64,000 bases of DNA from Marinoscillum sp965229915 (GCF_965229915.1 NZ_CBDDJZ010000001.1:2790001-2854000); one strand, 5' to 3'. Positions 45,450 through 55,815 are shown, counted from the stretch's first letter. Notes: generated by a model from the letters alone, not told the origin. Translations and numbers: made by a program.

Positions 45450-48400
45450 ATGATGAAGCGAATTTGTGTGTTGACCATATTCCTGTTGGCACTGGGCTGG
45501 AGTCTAAGTGCCCAACGATCCTTTTCTGAGGACAAACAAGAATTTTTTGGTCAGGTGATGTCCAAACTGAATTCCTATGGTACAGAATCTGCCAGAAAAG
45601 TGGCCTATGATTTTAATAATGCCTGGACTGGAAAATTTACCTCTGCTCAGCAAGACCTGATACACAAGATTGCATTAAAAATGCAACGCAAGGGATATTC
45701 ATTCAACCCTCATTTCCGATATTACTTTAGCTATCTGGCCTTTGCCGATGCACAGGCACACCTGACCAGTGATCAAGTCACTGAAGTGCTCAACATCAAT
45801 GAGCAAATGGTACAGACACTCGAAGGAGAAGACTATACCAACTATTTGTTGAGCATGAATATCTATATGGCTCGTCGTTACCTTACATTAACGAAAAACC
45901 TCACCATAGCTACTGACAATGGATCCTATCAATTCAAACTTCTGGATGACTATGTCCCGGTAGAAGAAGACCCTGTGGAATCGTATATTGAATCCATCCC
46001 TGAGCCAGAACCTGAGCCCGAGATTGTGGAGGAAGAAAGCAATGATGATTGGGGTAGTGAAGACGGCTGGGGTGACGACTGGGGAAGCGATGACGGCTGG
46101 GGCGATGATTGGGGGAACTCCAATGATACCTATCAGGACAATTGGGTACAGGATGATAAGTCCTGGGATTTTGATCAGTCGGGAGAGGTCATCAAACAAG
46201 AACCACAAACCGAACAGCGTCAGTTTGTTTCTGCTGTTGCGCAGGATTACGTTTCCAATCTTCGAGCCCGATACAGACACCCAGTTCTGGAAGGTCCGGT
46301 CATTCAGATGGAAAACAATAGCATGCAGATCATCACAAACTATGATTCCTTTAATATCAAAGAGACTGACGGATCCTTTTTGATGAAGAGACGTGTTTAT
46401 GCCGGCGAGAATGCCGTGATCAACTGGCCAGCACAAAATAAAAACTTTGCTGGTGCAGTGGTTAACCTAAAGCAATTCTACATTCTGGCAGATCACTACG
46501 GTTTTTGGACTCCATATGCCACCATTAAGCTCCCTTCATTATTTTCTGGAAGTGTGGAGGGCTATTTTGAGTTTAAAAGTGTGCGGAGACCATCTGGAGA
46601 GCTGAGCAACTATCCCATATTCAGGTCTAACAATGCAGATGTGGATCTCAAAATGCCAGGGAATAAAATAAAATATCGGGGTGGAATCGAGATGCGTGGA
46701 AATGAACTGTTTGGTGCAGCAGTTTCACAGCAACCTGGTCGGCTTACTTTCCTGGATGGGAAGGGAAATAAGGCCGTTTTTAAAGCAGAACGTTTTGAGT
46801 TTCACGGAGACAGCAGCATCTATGCCTCCAATGCGGCGGTGGTCATTCACAACCGAAATGACTCTACCTACCACCCGTCGGTGGAGCTATATTACAACCC
46901 TGAAAAAAATGAAGTGGTAGCCATTCGTACCAAAGAATACAATGTCACTCCTTTTTTCAGTACCTACTTTGATGTAAACATTAATGCACAAGCCATAAAA
47001 TGGAGACTGGATGATGGTGAAATTGAATTCAACATCATGAACGGAAAGGAATTAATTGCCGCTACTGTGGAGTCCAAGGACTACTTTAACCAGGCACGGT
47101 TCAGTAAAATAGGCGTTGGGTTTTCCTTTCACCCTGTCATCACCAGTGTATATTATGCCAATAAGTTTGGAACCAGGGAGTTTGTAGATCAGGAGATAGC
47201 GGACTATTTCAAGACCGATATCAATCAGGTCAAAGGAGCGATGCGAGCCCTGGAGCGATATGGCTTTGCCAAATACAATCATGAAACCGGTCTTGTCACA
47301 TTGAATGATAAAGCCTACCTCTACCATGATGCATCTTCCAATGAGGTGGATTTTGATAACTTAATGATTCCTTCACTTACACCAGACAGACCTAACATGA
47401 TCTGGTTGTTGGATTCTTCTGAAATGCAGATTAATGGTGTTGACCGATTTTTCTTTACCTCAGACTTTAAAGTGTATGCCGAACCAGATAGCGGTATTGT
47501 ATATCTCCAGGGCAGGAGAAATATTCGCTTTAATGGGATGGTCAATGCAGGAGAATTTCAATATAGAGGGCAAGATCACCTCTTTGACTATGACGCCTTT
47601 TTAGTAAACATGCCCACCATTGATTCGATCAGGATCCAAATCAACACCCCAGATTCACTTTTAGCAGAAGGGGCGGACCCCAAGAGTTCATTGTCCAATC
47701 ACCTCAATGGTACCTCCGGCACTCTTTACCTGGATTACCCGGATAATAAGTCCGGTGTTCAAGATTCTCCACAGTATCCAGACTTTGTTTCTGAGTCAGA
47801 GGCGGTGGTCTATTTTGATGGTCCTGAGGTGTTGAATGGAGCTTATGACAAATCAGTGAAGTTTATTATCCCACCATTTGACACTGATAGTCTGGAAAGC
47901 GAGTCGGCTATCTCATTTGATGGTACGTTCAACTCCGGAGGTATATTCCCAACTTTCTATGAAACACTGAAACTGCAACCAGATCAATCGTTGGGCTTCA
48001 CTCACCAGATCCCACCTACTGGATACAATCTGTATGGCACTGAGGCTCGCACCTATGAAAAAATCAGACTCAGCAACCAGGGGATACGTGGAGGAGGTAA
48101 AATCGACTTCATTACGTCCACCATTTATTCAGAAGATTTTGTGTACTATCCAGACTCAGTTGCTTCCTATGGAAAAGGCGGAGTAATCAAGCCTGGCGAA
48201 GTAAATGGGGCCAGTTATCCTGAAGCGGTACTTGGACCCTATCGAATGCACTGGGAACCGCGTATCGATAGCATGAACCTGAGAAACCTCAGATCACCCT
48301 TTAAGTTTTACAACGCCACCGCAACTCTGGATGGCGCAGTGAACATTACCTCCAGGGGTGTTTATGGAATAGGAACCATGCTCACTAGAGGATCCCGATC

Positions 48401-50327
48401 AGTGTCTGATGAGCTCACGTTTAAGCAGTTCTCCTACAGTGCCCGCCATGCAGACTTTGAAGTTTTGACTGATAACCCACAAAAACCCGCAATGGCAGGA
48501 GATGACATCAGTTTGAATTTTGATCTAAATGATAACACCGCAGTAATCCAACCTGAAAAGCAAGGAGTAGCTGCAATCTCATTTCCATATGCCCAGATGA
48601 AGACTTCCATCACACGGGCTGTTTGGGATCTGGAAGACTCGGTAGTTACTATGACCAAGCCCAGGAACGTGCCGATTGAGAATTCCTATTTTTATACCAC
48701 AAGAAAAGAGCTCGATTCACTTGCGTTTAATGCGGAGCAAGCGACTTATGACCTCAACACCAAAGAGCTGAACATTACGGGGATTCCTTACATCATCGTG
48801 GCGGACGCCAAGATAATTCCGGAGGATAATCAAACGACCATTCTGGAGAATTCCGAATTGCAATCATTCAACAACGCAGAAGTCATAATAGATACGCTCA
48901 ACGAATACCACTATCTGTACAATGGCGAAATCAAAATCCTCTCGAGAAATGCATTTATCGGTACGGCGCTTTACCAGCTGATAACCGGAGAGGACACCTT
49001 CGCCATTAAATTTGATCGGTTCGTGCTGGAGGATGTATTTGTGGATGAAAAGCCAAAGAGAATGACCGTTTCTGGTGGAGAAGTATTGGCTAAGCAAAAT
49101 CTGAAAATTGCACCAGGGTTCTACTACAAGGGCGAAGTGAAAATGTTTGCCTACAAAGAAGCCCTGGAATTGAACGGGGCAGTAAAGTTAACACTCAATG
49201 ATCCAAGCTATGACCGCTGGGTACTCTATGACCGCAAGGATAATAATCCGGAAGTAAGCATAAACTTTGACAATGCTCTGTTTGATGATGAAGAGCCTGC
49301 CAATGCCGGGTTGTTTTTTGATCTTCGTGGCAGTGTTTACACCAGTTTTGTGGACAAAAAGAAAAACGAGTCGGATGAGACATTTTTTAAAGCCAGTGGA
49401 GTACTGGAATACGATACTGCCTCATTGAGCTATAGAATCGAGAAACCATCCAAGACATTTGGTGAAAGCTATGATGGTCACTCCATGATCTATAATGACA
49501 GCACTAAGAACATCATCTTTGAGGGGCCGGTGAGTTTCTTTAACCCTTATGCTCAGGAGGTCACAGTCACCGCTTCAGTCTTAGGCACTGGAAATACTGC
49601 TGAAAACACCTATGACATTGATGCTTTTCTTGGCATCAATTTCAAAAACTCAGATAGTTTTATGAAACTGATGGCTGCTGACCTGACAGATATTGTGGAG
49701 CGGCTTGGGCCTCCTCTGGCCAACGACATTTCTCTGCCTCTTCTTTACAAACTGGCCAACCTCAGTTCTGATAAGCAGGCCAGAGGTTATGAAACGGCAA
49801 GTCTCAAAGACTACAAGCCACTCTATACAGTCTCCGAAAACCTGGTGAAGTCATTGGTAGTTTCTGGAGTGAAGATGAAATGGTCGCAGGCCAATGCCTC
49901 CTGGTACAATACGACCAAACTGGCTTTGTCTAATATTTATGAAACAGACATCAACGCTAAACTTGATGGCTTTATAGAAATCAAAAAGGATAAATCGAAT
50001 AATGATGTTCTGAATCTATTCATCACACCAGCACCCGGTACCTGGTACTTCATCAGCTATGCTAGCAACACCCTGTTGATGTATTCTTCCAACAGTGCCT
50101 TTAACGATGCGGTTGCAGGTGCGTCTAATTATGGCAAGGCCAAACCTGATGAGCTGGTATTAGTGCTTGGTGATGAATCGGAAACCCTCACCTTTATCAA
50201 CAACTTCCGTGAGACCTATTTCGGCATCACCGAACCATATGATCTGGTCTCTCCAGATGATATTAGTTTAGAAGACGAAGAGTTCGAGACCATTCAAGAA
50301 GATGATGACGATGGGTTCGGGTTCTGA
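45450..50327 (+). CDS. Very large exported protein of unknown function
   Basis: A 1625-aa protein with a signal peptide (LALGWSLSAQ; the start could be the ATG at 45453). The first 180 residues are helical (QEFFGQVMSKLNSYG). A Glu/Pro stretch and a Gly/Asp/Trp repeat follow (about residues 180-245, GWGDDWGSDD). The remaining 1300 residues are strand-rich, with repeated turns such as YYNPEKNEVVAIRTKEYNV and FDGTFNSGGIFPTF, suggesting a solenoid or tandem beta domains. The tail is acidic (EDEEFETIQEDDDDGFGF). I see no catalytic motif, sorting signal or known domain. It may be anchored or secreted at the surface. Confidence 0.85.
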   Translation: MMKRICVLTIFLLALGWSLSAQRSFSEDKQEFFGQVMSKLNSYGTESARKVAYDFNNAWTGKFTSAQQDLIHKIALKMQRKGYSFNPHFRYYFSYLAFADAQAHLTSDQVTEVLNINEQMVQTLEGEDYTNYLLSMNIYMARRYLTLTKNLTIATDNGSYQFKLLDDYVPVEEDPVESYIESIPEPEPEPEIVEEESNDDWGSEDGWGDDWGSDDGWGDDWGNSNDTYQDNWVQDDKSWDFDQSGEVIKQEPQTEQRQFVSAVAQDYVSNLRARYRHPVLEGPVIQMENNSMQIITNYDSFNIKETDGSFLMKRRVYAGENAVINWPAQNKNFAGAVVNLKQFYILADHYGFWTPYATIKLPSLFSGSVEGYFEFKSVRRPSGELSNYPIFRSNNADVDLKMPGNKIKYRGGIEMRGNELFGAAVSQQPGRLTFLDGKGNKAVFKAERFEFHGDSSIYASNAAVVIHNRNDSTYHPSVELYYNPEKNEVVAIRTKEYNVTPFFSTYFDVNINAQAIKWRLDDGEIEFNIMNGKELIAATVESKDYFNQARFSKIGVGFSFHPVITSVYYANKFGTREFVDQEIADYFKTDINQVKGAMRALERYGFAKYNHETGLVTLNDKAYLYHDASSNEVDFDNLMIPSLTPDRPNMIWLLDSSEMQINGVDRFFFTSDFKVYAEPDSGIVYLQGRRNIRFNGMVNAGEFQYRGQDHLFDYDAFLVNMPTIDSIRIQINTPDSLLAEGADPKSSLSNHLNGTSGTLYLDYPDNKSGVQDSPQYPDFVSESEAVVYFDGPEVLNGAYDKSVKFIIPPFDTDSLESESAISFDGTFNSGGIFPTFYETLKLQPDQSLGFTHQIPPTGYNLYGTEARTYEKIRLSNQGIRGGGKIDFITSTIYSEDFVYYPDSVASYGKGGVIKPGEVNGASYPEAVLGPYRMHWEPRIDSMNLRNLRSPFKFYNATATLDGAVNITSRGVYGIGTMLTRGSRSVSDELTFKQFSYSARHADFEVLTDNPQKPAMAGDDISLNFDLNDNTAVIQPEKQGVAAISFPYAQMKTSITRAVWDLEDSVVTMTKPRNVPIENSYFYTTRKELDSLAFNAEQATYDLNTKELNITGIPYIIVADAKIIPEDNQTTILENSELQSFNNAEVIIDTLNEYHYLYNGEIKILSRNAFIGTALYQLITGEDTFAIKFDRFVLEDVFVDEKPKRMTVSGGEVLAKQNLKIAPGFYYKGEVKMFAYKEALELNGAVKLTLNDPSYDRWVLYDRKDNNPEVSINFDNALFDDEEPANAGLFFDLRGSVYTSFVDKKKNESDETFFKASGVLEYDTASLSYRIEKPSKTFGESYDGHSMIYNDSTKNIIFEGPVSFFNPYAQEVTVTASVLGTGNTAENTYDIDAFLGINFKNSDSFMKLMAADLTDIVERLGPPLANDISLPLLYKLANLSSDKQARGYETASLKDYKPLYTVSENLVKSLVVSGVKMKWSQANASWYNTTKLALSNIYETDINAKLDGFIEIKKDKSNNDVLNLFITPAPGTWYFISYASNTLLMYSSNSAFNDAVAGASNYGKAKPDELVLVLGDESETLTFINNFRETYFGITEPYDLVSPDDISLEDEEFETIQEDDDDGFGF
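46051..46110 (+). repeat. 30-base tandem repeat coding GSxDGWGDDW
   Basis: Two adjacent 30-base units (46051-46080 and 46081-46110) differ at six positions, mostly silent, and encode GSEDGWGDDW and GSDDGWGDDW. A degenerate third unit follows. It forms the Gly/Asp/Trp linker of the 1625-aa protein. Confidence 0.75.
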
Positions 50328-50336
50328 TCCAATCGG

Positions 50337-50344
50337 TATATTTG
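50337..50344 (+). promoter_or_regulatory. -7 promoter element of the M20 dipeptidase gene
   Basis: TATATTTG is an exact TAnnTTTG match, 16 bases before the ATG at 50361. TTCG at 50316-50319 lies 17 bases upstream as a near-match to the -33 TTTG. Confidence 0.5.
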
Positions 50345-50360
50345 CCGAAAAAAACACCTC

Positions 50361-51725
50361 ATGGACCCAATCCAACACTTCGAAGCAAATAAGGAAAACT
50401 ATCTCAACGAATTATTAGACCTTCTAAGAATTCCGTCTGTCAGTGCCGACTCCAAATTCAAAGGCGATGTGCGAAAGGCAGCAGAGTTTGTAAAAGTCAA
50501 ATTAGAAGCTGCCGGAGCCACAGCAGAGTTAGTAGAAACTCCCGGTCACCCGATAATCTATGCTGAAAAGATCGTTGACCCGGCTTTGCCTACTGTTTTG
50601 GTATATGGTCATTATGACGTGCAACCGGCCGATCCTTATGAGCTGTGGGACTCACCACCCTTCGAGCCGGTGATCAAAAACGAACGAATTTATGCCCGAG
50701 GTGCCTGTGATGACAAAGGCCAGATGTACATGCACATCAAGGCGTTTGAGTCATTAATGCAGACGGATTCATTATCATGCAACGCCAAATTCATGATAGA
50801 AGGAGAGGAAGAAGTGGGTTCTTCTCATTTGGAAGATTTTGTTAAAAACAATAAGGAAAAGTTAAAAGCGGATGTCATATTGATCTCCGACACCTCGATC
50901 ATTAGTAATGATACCCCTTCGATTACGGTAGGTTTAAGAGGTTTGAGCTATCTAGAGGTGGAAGTTACTGGTCCGAATAGAGACTTACACTCAGGGGTAT
51001 ACGGAGGAGCGGTGGCTAATCCGATCAATGTGCTGTGTGAAATGATCAATAGCCTTCAGGATGAAAACGGCAAAATCACCATTCCGGGATTTTATGACAA
51101 AGTGGAGGAACTCAGCCGTGATCAGCGTGATGAGATGGCTAAGGCGCCCTTTGACCTGGAGGAGTATAAGAAAGACCTGAAGATCGATGATGTCAAAGGA
51201 GAAGCAGGCTTCTCCACCATAGAGCGCACCGGAATCCGCCCATCATTGGATGTAAATGGTATCTGGGGCGGTTACATTGGCGAAGGAGCCAAAACAGTAC
51301 TGCCTTCAAAAGCCCACGCAAAAATCTCCATGCGATTGGTGCCACACCAGGTGAGTGATGAGATCACCGAGTTGTTTGATAAACACTTCAAAGCAATAGC
51401 CCCAAAATCAGTGAAGGTAAAAGTGACACCACATCATGGAGGTGAACCAGCTGTGATTAGCACCGAATCTCCTGCTTACCAGGCGGCAAGTAAGGCTTTT
51501 GAGAAAGCTTGGGGAAAAACCCCAATACCTACACGAGAGGGTGGAAGTATCCCTATTGTGGCGCTTTTCCAGCAAGAGTTGGAGCTTGATCCAATATTAA
51601 TGGGTTTCGGTTTGGACTCAGATGCGATCCATTCACCTAATGAAAGTTACGGTTTGTTCAACTTTTATAAGGGAATAGAAACGATTTGTCATTTTTATCA
51701 GTTTTTCTCAGAGTTAGAGCGATAA
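50361..51725 (+). CDS. M20-family dipeptidase
   Basis: A 454-aa cytoplasmic zinc peptidase. The first zinc site is VYGHYDVQPAD and the second includes RGACDDKGQ; the catalytic acid lies in EGEEEVGS. A lid/dimerisation domain is inserted (HSGVYGGAVANP). This is the CNDP/DapE-like branch that cleaves dipeptides. No pathway neighbours are present. The length is standard. Confidence 0.93.
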   Translation: MDPIQHFEANKENYLNELLDLLRIPSVSADSKFKGDVRKAAEFVKVKLEAAGATAELVETPGHPIIYAEKIVDPALPTVLVYGHYDVQPADPYELWDSPPFEPVIKNERIYARGACDDKGQMYMHIKAFESLMQTDSLSCNAKFMIEGEEEVGSSHLEDFVKNNKEKLKADVILISDTSIISNDTPSITVGLRGLSYLEVEVTGPNRDLHSGVYGGAVANPINVLCEMINSLQDENGKITIPGFYDKVEELSRDQRDEMAKAPFDLEEYKKDLKIDDVKGEAGFSTIERTGIRPSLDVNGIWGGYIGEGAKTVLPSKAHAKISMRLVPHQVSDEITELFDKHFKAIAPKSVKVKVTPHHGGEPAVISTESPAYQAASKAFEKAWGKTPIPTREGGSIPIVALFQQELELDPILMGFGLDSDAIHSPNESYGLFNFYKGIETICHFYQFFSELER

Positions 51726-51750
51726 ACTAAAATCACACAACCTTAGCTAC

Positions 51751-53736
51751 ATGCAGCGATTAGCAGGATTTATCCTTACCGTATGTCTATTTTTCACGGC
51801 CCACGCGCAGGTGCTGGAGCCAGCTAGCTGGAACGTAAGCCTGTCCAACAAAACACCTGAAGTTGGCGAGGAGGTCACGGTCACCTTTGATGTGAGAATT
51901 GATCCTAATTGGTACTTGTATTCGACAGATTTCGACCCGGATCTTGGACCGATGGTTACTGAGTTTGAGTTCACCCCGCACGAGAGCTTCGAGCTAGTAG
52001 GAGAGGTTGTTCCTGTTAACCCTAAGAGGAAGTATGATTCTCTCTGGGAAGGCGAAGTGAGCATTTTTTATGAAAAGGCACAGTTCAAACAGAAGGTTAG
52101 GATTCTTGATCCGAGCTATCAAATAAATGGAACGTATAGTTATCAGGTTTGTACGGATGTGGATGGAAAGTGCATTCCATTTGACGATGACTTCTCCATT
52201 CAAGCTCAGAAAACCAAGAAGAAGTCTCCAACGACGGACTCTTCTACTGGTGACCAGGGCCTCCTGAACCAGCGCGATTCTAATGATCCGTATTCATTGT
52301 TGTCATTTATGCTAGTGGCTTTCCTTGCCGGATTAGCTGCTTTGCTTACTCCATGTGTTTTCCCAATGATTCCTATGACCGTGACTTTCTTCACTGGAAA
52401 GGACAATCACAAAAAAGGGAGATATGTAAATAGTCTGTTTTATGGTTTTTCGATTATCCTGATCTATTCGCTCATTGGGTTGGTACTGGCACCTTTTATG
52501 GGACCAGAGACGGCCAATGATTTGGCGACCGGTTGGATACCAAACCTGATTTTCTTCACGGTCTTTGTAGTATTTGCTCTGTCTTTCTTCGGGCTATTTG
52601 AGATTACTCTTCCCCACAAATGGGTCAATAGTGTGGACGCCATGGGAGATAAAGGTGGGTTAGTAGGCGTGTTTTTCATGGCGCTTACGCTGGTGTTAGT
52701 TTCTTTTTCGTGTACTGGCCCGATCGTCGGAAGTATATTGGTAGAATCAGCCGGTGGCCTGGCGTTGAAGCCCGTTTTAGGTATGATTGCTTTCTCAGCA
52801 GCTTTTGCCGTTCCGTTCACCTTGTTTGCTTTGTTTCCCAATTGGCTTAACTCCCTTCCAAAATCCGGCGGTTGGCTCAATTCAGTGAAAGTTGTTCTTG
52901 GCTTTATCGAGTTGGCTCTGGCATTCAAGTTTTTGAGTATTGCTGATCAGGCTTACCATTGGAGGATTTTGGATCGAGAGATTTACCTGGCTATTTGGAT
53001 TGTTATTTTCACTTTCCTGGGTTTGTACTTGTTGGGAAAAATCAAGCTGTCTGGTGATAGTGACACCAACAAAGTTTCGGTCACGCGCATGGTGCTGTCC
53101 ATGCTCACTTTCACATTCGTTATTTATCTGGTCCCAGGGTTATTTGGTGCCCCGCTCAAGGCCCTGGCTGGTTACTTACCTCCCATGTCTACCCATGACT
53201 TTAGTCTAGTAGATGCGATCAGAAGTTCTGGTGGTTCACCAGCTCAGCCTGTGAATGAGCAATGCGAAGAACCCCTCTACGACGATTTTCTACATTGGCC
53301 ACATGGCCTTCAGGGCTACTTTGATTATGAACAAGCACTTGCTTGTGCCAAGGCGACCAATAAACCAGTTTTCATAGACTTTACTGGTCACGGCTGTGTT
53401 AACTGTCGGGAAATGGAGGCCAGAGTTTGGTCTGACCCACAGGTTTTAGAGCTATTGAGAAGAGACTTTGTGCTTCTAGCATTGTATGTGGATGATAAAA
53501 CAGAGCTCCCAGAAAGCAAGTGGTATACCTCCTCATATGACGATAAGGTGAAAAAAACAATAGGTAAGCAGAATGCAGATTTCCAGATCGCTAGATACAA
53601 CAACAATGCCCAGCCTTTTTATGTAATTGTGAGCCCTGAGGGCGACCTTTTAACGAAACCTACCGCTTATGACTTAAATGTTGATAACTTTGTGTCGTTT
53701 TTGAAGAAAGGTAAATCGGCCTTGAAGAAGAGATAG
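51751..53736 (+). CDS. dsbD: Thiol:disulfide interchange protein DsbD
   Basis: A 661-aa protein with all three DsbD domains. A signal peptide (FFTAHAQ) leads into a periplasmic alpha domain whose two Cys are in CTDVDGKC. A membrane domain has about eight helices, with Cys in LLTPCVFPMIP and VSFSCTGPIVG. A C-terminal thioredoxin domain has the active site CVNC (in GHGCVNCREME). It moves electrons from cytoplasmic thioredoxin to periplasmic thiols. It is followed by the M23 peptidase gene after 12 bases. Confidence 0.95.
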   Translation: MQRLAGFILTVCLFFTAHAQVLEPASWNVSLSNKTPEVGEEVTVTFDVRIDPNWYLYSTDFDPDLGPMVTEFEFTPHESFELVGEVVPVNPKRKYDSLWEGEVSIFYEKAQFKQKVRILDPSYQINGTYSYQVCTDVDGKCIPFDDDFSIQAQKTKKKSPTTDSSTGDQGLLNQRDSNDPYSLLSFMLVAFLAGLAALLTPCVFPMIPMTVTFFTGKDNHKKGRYVNSLFYGFSIILIYSLIGLVLAPFMGPETANDLATGWIPNLIFFTVFVVFALSFFGLFEITLPHKWVNSVDAMGDKGGLVGVFFMALTLVLVSFSCTGPIVGSILVESAGGLALKPVLGMIAFSAAFAVPFTLFALFPNWLNSLPKSGGWLNSVKVVLGFIELALAFKFLSIADQAYHWRILDREIYLAIWIVIFTFLGLYLLGKIKLSGDSDTNKVSVTRMVLSMLTFTFVIYLVPGLFGAPLKALAGYLPPMSTHDFSLVDAIRSSGGSPAQPVNEQCEEPLYDDFLHWPHGLQGYFDYEQALACAKATNKPVFIDFTGHGCVNCREMEARVWSDPQVLELLRRDFVLLALYVDDKTELPESKWYTSSYDDKVKKTIGKQNADFQIARYNNNAQPFYVIVSPEGDLLTKPTAYDLNVDNFVSFLKKGKSALKKR

Positions 53737-53748
53737 TGTATTATTGAT

Positions 53749-55056
53749 ATGTGGAAAAAGGGAATTTTTATCATCTTGATTGGAGCGGCAATAGCTGCTG
53801 CGTATTTCTTTACACAAAAATCCAGACTTGCTAGCGAACGCGAGTTGGCCATACAGGACAGTTTAGCGGCTTTGGCTGCCATTCCAGAGCCAACGTTGCT
53901 ATACGGAATTCCTATCGATTCTTTTGATGTATATGAGGGAAAGGTAAAATGGGGACAGAGTTTGTCCAATATTCTCTCAGAATTTGACGTCTCGAATGAA
54001 GACATCTACGAGCTGGCCAATAAAGCTAAAGGCGTGTTTGATGTCAGACTACTAAAGGCAGGCTATCCATTTACGATTATACATGAGCGTGATTCCAGCA
54101 AGAAAGCACGTCAGATGATTTTTGAGCCAGATCCTACGCAGTTTGTAGTGTTCAACCTGGCAGACACCATATTTGCTGAAAACGTCAAAAGAGAAGTCAT
54201 CACAGAAGAAAAAACCTTCGTAGCAACAATTGAAGAAGGTTCAAGCGTGAGCCAGACCATCGCCGATGCAGGAGGCAGTATACTATTGGAAAACAGAATA
54301 GTTGAAATATTCGCATGGCAGGTCAGTTTCGTTCATATTCAGGTGGGTGATGAATTTAAAGTCATCTATGAGGAACAGCGAGTTGGAGATAAAGTAGTTG
54401 GTATTGGTGAAATCACCGGCGCTTACTTTAAACATTGGGGAAAGGAGTATTATGCAGTTCACTATGAACAAGGTGGAGATTCAGACTACTTTGATGAGGA
54501 TGGCAACAGCCTCCGCAAAACCTTCCTGAAAGACCCACTTTCTTACAAAAGAATAAGCTCTAGTTACAGCCCCAGGAGGTTTCACCCAGTGCAAAAAAGA
54601 TACAAGGCACACTTAGGCACAGATTACGCAGCTAATCCGGGAACTCCCATCTGGTCAGTGGGTGAAGGAGTGGTGTTAGAAGCTACCTACGGTAAGTACA
54701 ATGGAAACTATGTGAAAATCAGGCACAATAGCAATTACACCACCCAGTACTTACACATGCAGAGCATCAAGCGCGGCATTCGTCCGGGCACTACCGTAGA
54801 ACAAGGCCAGGTGATCGGTTATGTAGGCAGCACTGGTTTGGCGACTGGACCTCACCTTTGTTTTAGATTTTGGAAGAACGGAAGACAAGTTGATTCTCAG
54901 CGTGTGGAGCTGCCACCTTCGGAGCCAATCGACCCATCCAAGCTTAATGACTACCTCCACACTAAAAATGTGGTGATGAACAAACTGATGCATTTGGAGT
55001 CCAAACAACCTGAAAAGAAAGCAGTATTGGCGCAAATTCCTCTAAACCAGCATTAA
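53749..55056 (+). CDS. Membrane-anchored M23 (LytM) peptidase with a Cys zinc-ligand variant
   Basis: A 435-aa protein with an N-terminal membrane helix (IFIILIGAAIAAAYFF). A spacer of two OapA/LysM-like halves follows (KWGQSLSNILSEFDV; EEGSSVSQTIADAGG), then a LytM domain. His288 and Asp292 in HLGTD are the HxxxD ligands. The HxH motif is GPHLCF, with His369 retained and Cys371 in the second position. It likely cuts peptidoglycan cross-links at the inner-membrane face of the wall. It is cotranscribed with dsbD. Confidence 0.92.
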   Translation: MWKKGIFIILIGAAIAAAYFFTQKSRLASERELAIQDSLAALAAIPEPTLLYGIPIDSFDVYEGKVKWGQSLSNILSEFDVSNEDIYELANKAKGVFDVRLLKAGYPFTIIHERDSSKKARQMIFEPDPTQFVVFNLADTIFAENVKREVITEEKTFVATIEEGSSVSQTIADAGGSILLENRIVEIFAWQVSFVHIQVGDEFKVIYEEQRVGDKVVGIGEITGAYFKHWGKEYYAVHYEQGGDSDYFDEDGNSLRKTFLKDPLSYKRISSSYSPRRFHPVQKRYKAHLGTDYAANPGTPIWSVGEGVVLEATYGKYNGNYVKIRHNSNYTTQYLHMQSIKRGIRPGTTVEQGQVIGYVGSTGLATGPHLCFRFWKNGRQVDSQRVELPPSEPIDPSKLNDYLHTKNVVMNKLMHLESKQPEKKAVLAQIPLNQH

Positions 55057-55126
55057 AGACCCAACTACTAATTTTATTTATTAGCATATTTTCCGTTAAT
55101 TTGGCCTTGTCACCAAAATTTACGGA

Positions 55127-55807
55127 ATGCCTAAGATTGCGTTAACCTTCAGCCTAGCATTATTTACATTATTATGTTTTGGTCAGGCATCAGATCAGTA
55201 CGTTCGTGTATATGGTCAAATACTCAGTGCCAAAGACTCTTCCGCAGTAGCGGCTGCTTCCATGCTGTATGAAAAGCTGCCATACTATGACGATATGGGG
55301 ATGAATAAGAGTACAGCCGAAGGAGCCTTCGAACTCTACTTACTAAACGGTACAGATTATAATTTCAAACTAACTAAGTCTGGATACGAAGAACTGACCA
55401 AGCAGATAACCGTTGGCAATGACGAGATGCAGATGGATCTCTATCTCAAACCAGACGAAGAGCTGGAGCTAATGACCATCGAAAACTTAATTTTCTCACG
55501 AGGAAGTGATCGCATTTCTGAAAGCTCCTATTCCAGTCTGGACGAGCTAGTGGCTTATTTAGATGAACGACCCAACATGGTCATACAACTCGAAGGACAT
55601 ACGGATTTTGCTGGGAATGCTGAAGCCAACATGGCTCTTTCACAAGCTAGGGTAGAAGCCGTCAAAGAATATTTGGTGGATAAAGGAATAAAAAAGAATA
55701 GAGTTTTTACCAAAGCTTTTGGTGGGACCGACCCACTCACAACTGAGCGGACGGATGAGGCCAAGACCAGAAACAGACGAGTAGAAGTTAGGGTACTCAG
55801 AAGATAA
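55127..55807 (+). CDS. OmpA-family outer-membrane protein
   Basis: A 226-aa protein with a signal peptide (LLCFGQASD). A small beta domain of carboxypeptidase-regulatory or CNA-B type spans about residues 25-110. An OmpA C-terminal domain follows, with the peptidoglycan-binding signature LEGHTDFAGNAEANMALSQA and TRNRRVEVR. It ties the envelope to peptidoglycan. It stands eight bases before a larger OmpA-family gene. Confidence 0.9.
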   Translation: MPKIALTFSLALFTLLCFGQASDQYVRVYGQILSAKDSSAVAAASMLYEKLPYYDDMGMNKSTAEGAFELYLLNGTDYNFKLTKSGYEELTKQITVGNDEMQMDLYLKPDEELELMTIENLIFSRGSDRISESSYSSLDELVAYLDERPNMVIQLEGHTDFAGNAEANMALSQARVEAVKEYLVDKGIKKNRVFTKAFGGTDPLTTERTDEAKTRNRRVEVRVLRR

Positions 55808-55815
55808 TCGAAACT

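Noticed and set aside
45888..46436. 182-codon minus-strand frame inside the 1625-aa gene
   Set aside because: Its Ile/Pro-rich repetitive protein is the antisense of the GWGDDW-coding repeat.
52464..52928. 154-codon minus-strand frame
   Set aside because: It is antisense to the membrane helices of dsbD and is rich in Asn/Thr/Lys, as expected of such shadows.
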